Below the pieces are notes generated by a model that had not been told where the DNA came from, did not search any database, and was given only the letters and a program-made list of their open reading frames with translations. This document shows positions 25,636-32,419 of a DNA stretch of 64,000 nucleotides, in pieces. This stretch comes from JARRKC01 sp963723965 (GTDB taxonomy: Bacteria > Acidobacteriota > UBA6911 > RPQK01 > JAPXNP01): NCBI GenBank assembly GCA_963723965.1, contig CAVRSV010000012.1, positions 248,001 through 312,000 of the forward strand, read 5' to 3'. The translations under genes were made by a program, and so were the position numbers. The stretch's first letter is position 1. The number at the start of each line of letters is the position of its first letter.

Positions 25636-26293
25636 CTACTGAGCGGACGGGCATTCCGGCCGAAGCGGGCAGTCCCGACAGGCCGGATTCTTGCGGCAGA
25701 AGCGCTTGCCGTGCTGGACGATCAGAGCATGGAAGGCGCGAAGCAGCGCCACATCCCTCTCCAGACCTGATTCAAAGTACCCCTTCACGCGCGCGTAAGT
25801 CGCCTCTTCAACGCCCGAGGAGACGGAGTCGAACTGCCAGGCGACGAGTGTAAGCATCGGCAATGAATTCGGGGCGCTCCGATGCATACAGACAGATGGC
25901 ATCGGCAGTCTCGGGGCCGATACCGCGCACTCGCAGGAGGGCGGCTCGCGGCGGAACGCCGCCGGTTTGTCGCCAGAGACCGGCCAGACGCCGCAGCGTG
26001 CCCGCTTTCTGCCGGAAGAAACCGGCGGACCGGATGGCCCGTTCGAGAGATTCGTCGGCCGACAGGATGGCCGCCGGTGTGGTGAGCGATTGGGTCGACA
26101 GTCTTGCCAAGACCGGTTCGACGTTCTCCCAGCGGGTGTTCTGGGTCAGGACCGCGCCGACGGCGATTTCGAAGCCCGCCGGTTCGAAATTCCAGCGAAC
26201 CGGCCAGCGTCCGTCGGGCCAACTGGGATCGAAGGCCAATGATCGGCGCAGGCGCCGGAAGAGCTCATCGGGAGTCAGTCTCGGGCCGACCAT
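25636..26293 (-). pseudogene. Endonuclease III-like HhH-GPD DNA glycosylase, split by a frameshift
   Basis: The first part (26293 down to about 25811) encodes VGAVLTQNTRWENVEPVLAR, the helix-hairpin-helix LRVRGIGPETADAICLYA and the catalytic Asp in FIADAYTRRL. It then stops after RLRLLGR. The rest, in the +1 frame, encodes EEATYARVKGYFESGLERDV and the iron-sulfur ligands C-x5-C-x2-C-x5-C near the end (FCRKNPACRDCPLRPEC). Dropping one G from the GGG run (25814-25816 on the plus strand) joins the two. The position of the Nth catalytic Lys holds Glu, as in monofunctional MagIII-like enzymes. It may be a sequencing error or a real mutation. Confidence 0.8.
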
Positions 26294-26308
26294 CACTGTC
26301 CGCGCCCA

Positions 26309-26551
26309 TCAATTCCCGGTCTTGACGATCCGCGTCACATTGCCCATCAGCAGGGCGATCTTGACCCGGTCGCCCGGCTTCGGATCGGCATAGACGAGGT
26401 TGTCGCTCACCCGGGCCCGGCGCACCGAATCCGGGGGGTCCGAGACCAGCGAGAAACCGATCTCGTAAAACTGGGCGCCGTGCACCTCGAAGGGGCGGAC
26501 GATCCTGAGCACGGCCTCGGCCTCGCGTTGAAAGAAATCTCCGACTTCCAT
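26309..26551 (-). CDS. Small conserved protein of unknown function
   Basis: An 80-residue, probably soluble protein: MEVGDFFQREAEAVLRIVRP, then FYEIGFSLVSDPPDSVRRAR and a C-terminal beta-strand pair (GDRVKIALLMGNVTRIVKTG). No domain is recognised. It ends 15 nt before the start of the glycosylase gene on the same strand, so they are probably co-transcribed, which hints at a DNA-repair or nucleic-acid link but proves nothing. The ATG at 26551 has GGAA about 8 nt before it. Confidence 0.6.
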   Translation of the reverse strand: MEVGDFFQREAEAVLRIVRPFEVHGAQFYEIGFSLVSDPPDSVRRARVSDNLVYADPKPGDRVKIALLMGNVTRIVKTGN

Positions 26552-26682
26552 CGCGTTCCAAGATAGCACGAGCCGGGGTGCCCGTTTTGGTCTGCCGGCG
26601 AATTCTCACCCAGACGGCGAAAAGGGGGCTGCCACTCGAGGAGGGCACGGAGTCGGAGCTTCAAGGTGACGGCAATTTTTTG

Positions 26683-26711
26683 TTGACATAATCTGTGAAA
26701 TCGAATCTAAG
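26683..26711 (+). promoter_or_regulatory. Sigma-70-type promoter
   Basis: A consensus TTGACA (26683-26688) is followed after 17 nt by TCTAAG (26706-26711), four of six matches to TATAAT. The start codon of the next gene is 18 nt downstream. It lies in an AT-rich island (TTTTTTG just upstream). Confidence 0.65.
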
Positions 26712-26729
26712 TGTAGGTTGAGCATTCCA

Positions 26730-28325
26730 ATGGTCAAGAGATTCGGATGGGTCGTCCTGAGCCTTGTCCTGATATGTGGCTTGGTCGTCTACCTCGTCCT
26801 CTCCGGTTCGACCGGGGGGCTGACAGACGAGCCGCCGGTGCCGGCCGTCGGCGCTGAGGTGATCGAACATTCCAGAGCGGAGTCGGGACGGGACCCGGTT
26901 CAATTAGCCAGGGCTCCCGCGAACCCTCACACCGGTGTTCCTCTCCGCGATTCCGGGGACTGGACTGGCACCGTGACGGGACGGATCACCGCCATTGGCG
27001 GCGAGCCGGTTGCGGGGGCGTTCATCATTCTGTACGAAGGAATCGACCGGACCGGCGAGTTCACCGGCCCGCTTGAGCGGACCCTCTCGGGGCCGTCGGG
27101 AGAGTACTCCATGACGCTGGCGACGGACGCTCGGAGTTGCCTCGTGGTCAGGGCCGATGGCTACGTGCAGACCGTCCAGTGGATCGAGGCACCCGGCGGG
27201 GAAACCCTTGTGAGAGACTTCGTGCTGAACCCGGCCAGCGCCCGTCTGTCCGGGACGGTCCGGGACGAGGCCGGACACCCCATTGCGGGCGCCTGGGTGA
27301 CGAGCGCTTTCGCGGAGCCGGACCTCGGGGATCGCCCTTTGATGATTCCCCCGAGAACGCAGACCGATTCCGCGGGGGTCTACGAACTCGACGGACTGCC
27401 CGCGCGGTCCGTCACACTGCTGGTCACAGCCAGGGGTTTTCAGTTCCGAAACCAGGGATTGGAGCTCGCAGCGGGGGATTCGGCCACGGTCGACTTCGTT
27501 CTGCAGAAGAACCGGACGATTCGTGTGGCCGTCAAGAGCCGGTCGGGAGAGCCGATTTCCGGCGCCGTGGCAAGCTGCGACGCACCCCAATTGTTCCCCG
27601 CCATAGCCGACGAAGGCGGAGTGGTCGAGATCTCGTTTCCCGAGCGGCACTCCGGCCGCCTGAACTGCTCCTTCAGTGCAAACGGGTTCCTGTCGACAAG
27701 GGTCGAACTCGACCCGGAGAATCCTCCCCGACACGTGTTCCTCGATCCCGCCACATCTTTCGGCGGACTGGTCGTGTCCGATGGGGGTGAAGGAATTCAA
27801 CGAGCGAGGGTGCTCGTGCAGTGTGGCGACCACCGACGGCCTCAAACGGCGAGCGCCGAGACCGCTGAGTCGGGCCGGTTCGAACTCCATCCGCCGAGCG
27901 CCGACGTCTGGGAGATTTCGATCCGTGCCCGAGGGTACCGAACATTCAGGTACAGGAGCGCCACGCCGATCCCGGCGGGCCGTACGTTCAGTCTGAGTCG
28001 AAGCGAGTCCAGCCTGCAGGGCCGGGTCATCTGGAGTGACGGGAGTCCCGTCGCCAATTTCGTCGTGGTCGCCTGGTCGGAGGCGCCGGACGACTTCGGG
28101 GGCGACGCTGCTCCGGGCGGCACGGTGCGCTCCGGCCCCCATACCTTCGCCGGCCGGGACGGCGCCTTTCTCCTCGAGGAACTCGGCAGCGGCCCCTGTC
28201 GTCTGCGCATCGAGCACTATCCTGCCGAGGGTGCACCCTCGACCTACGAGCAGACCGTCACGCTCCGGAAAGGCGTGAACGAGGTGACGATCCAGCTCCC
28301 GCCCGCGGCCGAGCCAGGTCCGTGA
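26730..28325 (+). CDS. Membrane-anchored protein with CarboxypepD_reg-like repeats
   Basis: A 531-residue protein with one N-terminal membrane helix (VVLSLVLICGLVVYLVL), so most of it is extracytoplasmic. The rest is a row of beta-sandwich domains of the carboxypeptidase regulatory/Cna-B type: VTGRITAIGGEPVAGAFIIL, LSGTVRDEAGHPIAGAWVTS, IRVAVKSRSGEPISGAVASC, FGGLVVSDGGEGIQRARVLV and LQGRVIWSDGSPVANFVVVA, each followed by a GEYS/GVYEL/GRFEL-like edge strand. No peptidase domain is present. Such proteins are structural or adhesive parts of the cell surface in Acidobacteriota (inference). The ATG at 26730 is preferred over a TTG at 26718. Confidence 0.85.
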   Translation: MVKRFGWVVLSLVLICGLVVYLVLSGSTGGLTDEPPVPAVGAEVIEHSRAESGRDPVQLARAPANPHTGVPLRDSGDWTGTVTGRITAIGGEPVAGAFIILYEGIDRTGEFTGPLERTLSGPSGEYSMTLATDARSCLVVRADGYVQTVQWIEAPGGETLVRDFVLNPASARLSGTVRDEAGHPIAGAWVTSAFAEPDLGDRPLMIPPRTQTDSAGVYELDGLPARSVTLLVTARGFQFRNQGLELAAGDSATVDFVLQKNRTIRVAVKSRSGEPISGAVASCDAPQLFPAIADEGGVVEISFPERHSGRLNCSFSANGFLSTRVELDPENPPRHVFLDPATSFGGLVVSDGGEGIQRARVLVQCGDHRRPQTASAETAESGRFELHPPSADVWEISIRARGYRTFRYRSATPIPAGRTFSLSRSESSLQGRVIWSDGSPVANFVVVAWSEAPDDFGGDAAPGGTVRSGPHTFAGRDGAFLLEELGSGPCRLRIEHYPAEGAPSTYEQTVTLRKGVNEVTIQLPPAAEPGP

Positions 28326-28405
28326 GACCCGGGCTCGGCCGGAACGGATCCGGCTCCAGGCAAAGTTGTCACTAACCGGTCGCACCCGGGAACCCTGAAG
28401 ACTCT

Positions 28406-28450
28406 CGAAACCAGGAACTCAGGAACCAGGAACTCAGGAACTCGGAACTC
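28406..28450. repeat. Degenerate 7/8-bp array C
   Basis: CGAAACC, AGGAACTC, AGGAACC, AGGAACTC, AGGAACTC, GGAACTC follow one another, mixing 7- and 8-bp steps of the AGGAACT type. The array ends at the stop codon of the minus-strand gene at 28449. Confidence 0.75.
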
Positions 28451-28883
28451 ACTGAGACCTGGTCTGGCGTTCGATGAACTGCTCGGTCTGTTCGATATCG
28501 CCCAGAGTCTCGGGATTTCGTTGGTGGATCGACTTCAACCACGCGAGCAACAGGAGGGTCACGCTGGGACGCTTGTCGGACGGATCCTCGATCAATTCCG
28601 GGTGGGAAAAGGAGTCCCTGATGATGCCCAACGCCGTGCGGACATGGTCGCGCTCCTTCCAGGAATCCAGTGACGACAGCTTGATCAGGGCAATCGCCCC
28701 CTTGTCTCCAAGGCGTGGCAGGCCCTTGTCTTCCCAACCGGTCGAGACGTGCCCGTAATGCTGCAGGACACCCTTGACCAGGTTCAGCGAATAGGGGTCG
28801 CTGGATTGGCCCCAAAGCGCTGGAATGATCAGAGAGAGAGCGATCAGTGCTCCAGTGAGAGATTCTCTCGAGAGTAACCGCAC
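28449..28883 (-). CDS. Exported protein of unknown function
   Basis: A 144-residue protein with a signal peptide (SLTGALIALSLIIPALWGQ). The mature part is helical: SLNLVKGVLQHYGHVSTGWE, GDKGAIALIKLSSLDSWKER, LLLLAWLKSIHQRNPETLG. It looks like HEAT- or TPR-type helices but no family is certain. A GTG start at 28883 has GGAG 6 nt upstream. Its start lies 15 nt from the stop of the IPT/TIG-like gene on the same strand, so they may be co-transcribed. Confidence 0.65.
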   Translation of the reverse strand: MRLLSRESLTGALIALSLIIPALWGQSSDPYSLNLVKGVLQHYGHVSTGWEDKGLPRLGDKGAIALIKLSSLDSWKERDHVRTALGIIRDSFSHPELIEDPSDKRPSVTLLLLAWLKSIHQRNPETLGDIEQTEQFIERQTRSQ

Positions 28884-28897
28884 GAGCGTCTCCTTCC

Positions 28898-29740
28898 CTA
28901 TGGGCGACTCCTGGAGATGTCCAGGGAATTCGATATTACACCTTGGCCCTCAGCGGACGAGGAAATCCGTAAGTTCTGAGCCCGCAGTGGATAGCGCCGC
29001 CCGTCGACGAGAACCGAAATCTGCTGATCGACGGAGGCATGGAAGGGCCCATCCCCACAGATGCCGAGGGGAGCGTCAAAGAACCGCCCCATGGGAGTCG
29101 TGAACTTCACCGTTCCGGAGATCCGGCTCGGCCCGATGTCCTTCCATTCGGGGACCGGGCTGTAGGTGTGTCCATCGATGTCCTGATCCAGAACCTCTTC
29201 CTGCGGCTTCATGTCGGCGCTCGAGATCGGCTGACCCTCCGGGTCGACCACCTGGTAGGTCACCTTGACCTTGATCCCGAAGTCCATCGCCGGAGTGCAG
29301 CCGTAGTTGCCCGAGGTGCCCGTGGGCAGCGTGGCGACGGAGACGACCTCCAGGGCGTTGGGCACCTGGACGAAGAAGTCTTCGCCGTTGCTGGTCAGGC
29401 CGCCGGTAACGACTGTGACGGTGTGACTGCCGGGGGCGGCCTCGGGCGCTACGGAGAACGTGGCGGTGATCGCACTGGACGAGGAGGACTGAATGCGGGC
29501 CGTCACGCCGAATCCGGCGACGTGCACGACAGAACCACCGTCCAGGTCGTGTCCCTGAATGGTGACGTCCGTGGAAGTGCCGATCAATCCGCGGTTGGGA
29601 GAGAGGCCGCCGATCCGCGGAGAAGCGCTGGCGGGCGCGGACGGGTAGGTCGCTGCGGATGCCGCCCGCCCTTCGAGGACGGAGTGCGTGGGTCGAGGTC
29701 GTTCCGCAGTTCCCTCCCATGCCTCGGACGAAACGCCCAA
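28898..29740 (-). CDS. Exported protein with IPT/TIG-like domain
   Basis: A protein of about 280 residues. A typical IPT/TIG domain begins ASPRIGGLSPNRGLIGTSTD, with VTIQGHDLDGGSVVHVAGFG and PGSHTVTVVTGGLTSNGEDF. The C-terminal half is beta-rich and unclassified. With the TTG at 29740 the signal peptide is cut off. Upstream in the same frame, to a TAA, the codons still read as a signal peptide (SLETWLGCVFLLGVLGVSS), but no ATG, GTG or TTG precedes it. Either a rare start (ATT, CTG) is used or a base has changed. Followed by the exported protein at 28449. Confidence 0.65.
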   Translation of the reverse strand: MGVSSEAWEGTAERPRPTHSVLEGRAASAATYPSAPASASPRIGGLSPNRGLIGTSTDVTIQGHDLDGGSVVHVAGFGVTARIQSSSSSAITATFSVAPEAAPGSHTVTVVTGGLTSNGEDFFVQVPNALEVVSVATLPTGTSGNYGCTPAMDFGIKVKVTYQVVDPEGQPISSADMKPQEEVLDQDIDGHTYSPVPEWKDIGPSRISGTVKFTTPMGRFFDAPLGICGDGPFHASVDQQISVLVDGRRYPLRAQNLRISSSAEGQGVISNSLDISRSRP

Positions 29741-29860
29741 GACACCCAGAAGAAAGACGCACCCCAGCCATGTCTCAAGTGACGTGAATCGTGTTGCTCT
29801 CGTAATTCCATCTTAAGCTATCGCCCGGGACGAATCGTCGGTGATCCCCCTATATAGGTA

Positions 29861-29936
29861 TATAGGTGACACGCACGTAATTCGATCGTAAGTTACTGTG
29901 AATAAAGGATTCTAACCCAGGTCTGGGACCTATTTC
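29861..29936 (+). repeat. RAYT-associated 76-bp repeat, copy 2
   Basis: Starts ATAGGTGACACGCACGTAATT-like at 29862 and ends GGTCTGGGACCTATTTC at 29936, with the palindromic CGATCG centre and the block AATAAAGGATTC. It lies 40 nt past the stop of the exported methyltransferase gene. It is in the same orientation as copies 3 and 4, and opposite to copies 1 and 5. Confidence 0.88.
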
Positions 29937-29975
29937 GAAGACCACTGCAGCAATCTCCGACGGAGAACGCGGTCG

Positions 29976-30623
29976 CTATGGGGAACGCTTGAAGCTGATG
30001 GCCAGGCCGCCTCCCCGCGTGTCCACCGTCGTGTCGAGATGGGAAAGGCTCTGCAGATATTTCAGGTACTCGTCGTTCCAGCCGTTGGGAATGATGTTGT
30101 GGGTGGTAAAGCAACCCCCGACTTCGAGCTTGGGAAAGACGGCGTCGAAGTAATTCTTGTACCAGCCTTTGTCGGCATCGCTGAAGACGAAGTCGAAGGG
30201 GCCCTCGAGAGCGGGGACGATCTGGTGCGCATCGCCCAGGCGGGCGTCGATGATGTCGGCAAGACCGACTGCCTGGAAGTTCTCGAGCGCCTGGCGCTGC
30301 CTGTGTTCGTCGATGTCGATCGTAATGAGCCGGCCGCCCGTCTTCTTGAGCGCCCAGGCCATCCAGATGCCCGAGTGTCCCGTCGAGGTTCCGATCTCCA
30401 GCGCCCGGGTGTAGTGATGGCGGAGGATGAGGTCGTGAAGCATCTGGCCGTCCACTTCGGGGACGTTCATATCGTGCCAGGCGTGGTCATCCAGGAAACT
30501 CTTCACGCGGCGATCGAGCTCATCCTGGCCGGCGCACGCAGGCGACAGCGCGAGGAGAACAACCAGGTAGGGGATCACGCCCAGGACGATGACGGGGTAG
30601 AAGCGCAGGAGGGTTTCTTTCAT
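29976..30623 (-). CDS. O-methyltransferase-type SAM protein with signal peptide
   Basis: A 215-residue protein. Residues 1-30 are a hydrophobic export signal (FYPVIVLGVIPYLVVLLAL, then SPACAGQ). The rest is a caffeoyl-CoA/catechol O-methyltransferase fold: ALEIGTSTGHSGIWMAWAL (motif I), LITIDIDEHRQRQALENFQ, DARLGDAHQIVPALEGPFDF and VFSDADKGWYKNYFDAVFP. SAM is cytoplasmic, so an exported copy is unexpected; it may be membrane-tethered on the inside instead. The ATG at 30623 is chosen over upstream in-frame codons. The gene is enclosed by two direct repeats of the RAYT-associated family. Confidence 0.82.
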   Translation of the reverse strand: MKETLLRFYPVIVLGVIPYLVVLLALSPACAGQDELDRRVKSFLDDHAWHDMNVPEVDGQMLHDLILRHHYTRALEIGTSTGHSGIWMAWALKKTGGRLITIDIDEHRQRQALENFQAVGLADIIDARLGDAHQIVPALEGPFDFVFSDADKGWYKNYFDAVFPKLEVGGCFTTHNIIPNGWNDEYLKYLQSLSHLDTTVDTRGGGLAISFKRSP

Positions 30624-30674
30624 GTCCGTTCTTCCTCGACCTCGTACAGAGACTATCACGGGGTGCTTCCCGAC

Positions 30675-30750
30675 AAATGGTGACACGCTCGCAATTCGAT
30701 CGCAACCTACCGAGAATAAAGGATTCTAACTCAGGTCTGGGACCTATTTC
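30675..30750 (+). repeat. RAYT-associated 76-bp repeat, copy 3
   Basis: Same orientation as copy 2 and the most diverged at its left half (GGTGACACGCTCGCAATTC, then AACCTACCGAG), but its right half is almost identical (AATAAAGGATTCTAAC.CAGGTCTGGGACCTATTTCG). It lies 51 nt upstream of the methyltransferase start and about 90 nt before the antitoxin gene. Confidence 0.88.
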
Positions 30751-30843
30751 GTAGATTGCGACGGCCATCTGCGTCGCTGTGGATCTCGACGCTGCCTAGA
30801 ATTAAGGTCATAATTATATCCAGATTTTGCTATGATATGGTCC

Positions 30844-31089
30844 ATGAAAGAGGTTTCTATCCAAGACCTAAAAGCCCACCTTTCATCCGTGGTCGCTCAA
30901 GCTGAAGCCGGCGAGACGATCGTCGTGACGCGGCACAAGGAGCCAGCGGCCCGTCTGGTGCCGCCGGGCGCACTCGAGAACACACATCGAGGCGCGAGGG
31001 TCGGCCAGGGGAGTATTCGACCTCTCTTTCGACGGGCCAGCCAGGGACGCTACCTCGAAGTGTTGCTGGAAGATCGGAGCGACCGTTGA
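30844..31089 (+). CDS. Phd/YefM-type antitoxin
   Basis: An 81-residue protein. MKEVSIQDLKAHLSSVVAQA and GETIVVTRHKEPAARLVPPG are the DNA-binding N-terminal domain of Phd/YefM antitoxins. The C-terminal tail (residues about 50-81) is the toxin-wrapping part. It neutralises the neighbouring PIN toxin and probably represses the pair's promoter, as is known for the family. The ATG at 30844 is preferred over the one at 30832 on family grounds. Its stop overlaps the toxin start (TTGA), so the pair is translationally coupled. Confidence 0.9.
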   Translation: MKEVSIQDLKAHLSSVVAQAEAGETIVVTRHKEPAARLVPPGALENTHRGARVGQGSIRPLFRRASQGRYLEVLLEDRSDR

Positions 31090-31529
31090 GCCCGACCAGG
31101 GAGATACGGAAAGCTGGGCGCCGGCTTTATTTGGACACCTCAGCGTATCTATGCATGTTGCTGGGGGAAGGGGGTTCTCAGCAACTGTTCAAGGAGACTG
31201 ACGGAGCTCAGCTGTTGTCCAGTGTCCTCCTGGTCCTCGAAGCCCGTCGAAACCTGGTGCGATTGGCGCGGGAATTCCGGTTGCAGCCGGAGCAATACAG
31301 AGCCTGCCTCGATCGTCTCTCGGAGGATATCGAGCTCTTTGTGCTCCGAGACCTTACGCTCGACCTCTGCAGCCAAACCTCGATGCCCGCCGTGGTGACA
31401 CCCCGCTCACTCGATCTGGCCCATCTCCGCACGGCGTTGTGGTTCGATTCCGACCAGAAGATCGACCGCTTCGTGACAACCGACACCGCCCAGGAACAGG
31501 CCGCCCGCGAGCTCGGGTTGCCGACCTGA
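31086..31529 (+). CDS. PIN-domain toxin (VapC-like)
   Basis: A 147-residue PIN-domain ribonuclease. The first acidic residue is in RRLYLDTSAYLCMLLG; further ones are in VLLVLEARRNLVRLA (Glu), DLAHLRTALWF (Asp) and FVTTDTAQEQAARELGLP (Asp). These four carboxylates bind Mg in the family, which cleaves tRNA or rRNA. The start is a TTG overlapping the antitoxin stop, with GGAG 6 nt upstream. The gene ends only 4 nt before repeat copy 4. Confidence 0.88.
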   Translation: MSPTREIRKAGRRLYLDTSAYLCMLLGEGGSQQLFKETDGAQLLSSVLLVLEARRNLVRLAREFRLQPEQYRACLDRLSEDIELFVLRDLTLDLCSQTSMPAVVTPRSLDLAHLRTALWFDSDQKIDRFVTTDTAQEQAARELGLPT

Positions 31530-31533
31530 CCGT

Positions 31534-31608
31534 AATCGGTGACACGCACGTAATTCGATCGTAAGTTACTGTGAATAAAGGATTCCCATCCAGGTCTGGT
31601 ACTCAATT
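31534..31608 (+). repeat. RAYT-associated repeat, copy 4 (left end of the RAYT module)
   Basis: GGTGACACGCACGTAATTCG, CGTAAGTTACTGTGAATAAAG and CCAGGTCTGGTAC are the same as copy 2, but the right end has drifted (CTCAATTAAG instead of CTATTTCG). It starts 4 nt after the PIN toxin stop codon and ends 33 nt before the RAYT stop codon. Confidence 0.88.
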
Positions 31609-31641
31609 AAGCGATTGCAGAGCAATCCGGACCGAGATCTG

Positions 31642-32319
31642 CTAGGAGGCAGTCTTGGCGCTGCGAGCCTTTCGCCCTGGCCGCCGAGGCAGGAGTCGCA
31701 TTCCCGTCAGTCGCTCGAGTTCTCGAATGAATTCCTCGTTCGCGCAGGGAACGCCCTTCCTGGTCGCCGTCCTGATCTCCTCGAGGGCTTCGGTCGAGAG
31801 CTCGTCGGACAGCCATGCCCGCCAATCAGAGATGAGGCCCGTCGGAGGAAATTCGGGATCCAGAAGGGGGTCCAGGATGTAGCCGCAATGTGCGCGAGCG
31901 CTCGACCAGCGGTAGTCTTCAGCCCTCTCGACGAGCCCAGCTCGAACCGCATTCTGTTCAACATAGCGTACGGCGTTCCAGAGGTGCGAGTCGTCGAGGA
32001 CACAGGCATAGAAGCGCTCCTGCCAGAGGTGCCCGTCGTGCCCATATTTGCCGTTGAAGTAGTCAGCATAGAGGCCGTGCAGGTCGTGAAGGCAACAGGA
32101 GGCGGCCTTCGTGGTTGGAGGTACCAGAACGTGGTGAACGTGGTTGGTCATGAGACTGTACGAATACAGCCGGATCCCGTGGCGCTCTGAGTAGAGTGCC
32201 AGTTTCGAAAGGTAGAATCGCCGGTCGCCCTCATCCCGGAAGACTGGGGCGTGACGATTCCCTCGGTGAGTAACGTGGTGGGGGAATCCGGGCACAATCA
32301 CACGTGGTCGTCTCGACAT
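31642..32319 (-). CDS. REP-associated tyrosine transposase (RAYT, Y1_Tnp family)
   Basis: A 225-residue enzyme. Residues 10-27 (PGFPHHVTHRGNRHAPVF) are the typical strand 1 of the family, the HUH motif is YSLMTNHVHHVLVPP (H60 and H62), and the catalytic Tyr is probably Y119 in AVRYVEQNAVRAGLVERAED. RAYTs are single-copy relatives of the IS200/IS605 transposases that nick and move REP sequences. All key residues are present, so it may be active. A strong ribosome site (AGGAGGAG) precedes the ATG. Its flanking repeats are the evident substrates. Confidence 0.92.
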   Translation of the reverse strand: MSRRPRVIVPGFPHHVTHRGNRHAPVFRDEGDRRFYLSKLALYSERHGIRLYSYSLMTNHVHHVLVPPTTKAASCCLHDLHGLYADYFNGKYGHDGHLWQERFYACVLDDSHLWNAVRYVEQNAVRAGLVERAEDYRWSSARAHCGYILDPLLDPEFPPTGLISDWRAWLSDELSTEALEEIRTATRKGVPCANEEFIRELERLTGMRLLPRRPGRKARSAKTAS

Positions 32320-32336
32320 ACAATCTCCTCCTTTCC

Positions 32337-32413
32337 GAAATAGGTACCAGACCCAGCCTAAAAGTCTTTGTTCATAGGCACTTACGAAGCTAATACGTGC
32401 GTGTCACCTATTT
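32337..32413 (-). repeat. RAYT-associated repeat, copy 5 (right end of the RAYT module)
   Basis: Opposite orientation to copies 2-4. It starts GAAATAGGTACCAGACCC and ends TACGTGCGTGTCACCTATTT, with a diverged centre (TTCGTAAGTGCC on the minus strand). The ribosome site of the RAYT gene lies just to its left, so the repeat is immediately upstream of the transposase gene and may carry its promoter. It ends 6 nt from the yifB stop. Confidence 0.88.
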
Positions 32414-32419
32414 GCCCAT

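Larger units (their letters stand above)
31534..32413. mobile_element. RAYT module: transposase gene between inverted repeat copies
   Basis: About 880 bp. Copy 4 (plus orientation) and copy 5 (minus orientation) point at each other with the RAYT gene between them, so the module is bounded by GGTGACACGCACG on the left and its reverse complement CGTGCGTGTCACC on the right. REP-associated tyrosine transposases are usually flanked by the repeats they disperse. It abuts the PIN toxin (4 nt) and the yifB stop codon (6 nt). Confidence 0.8.

Noticed and set aside
29861..32413. Repeat-bounded genes as an integrated plasmid, prophage or defence island
   Set aside because: There is no integrase, replication or phage gene, and a single toxin-antitoxin pair plus a methyltransferase with an export signal is not a recognised defence system.
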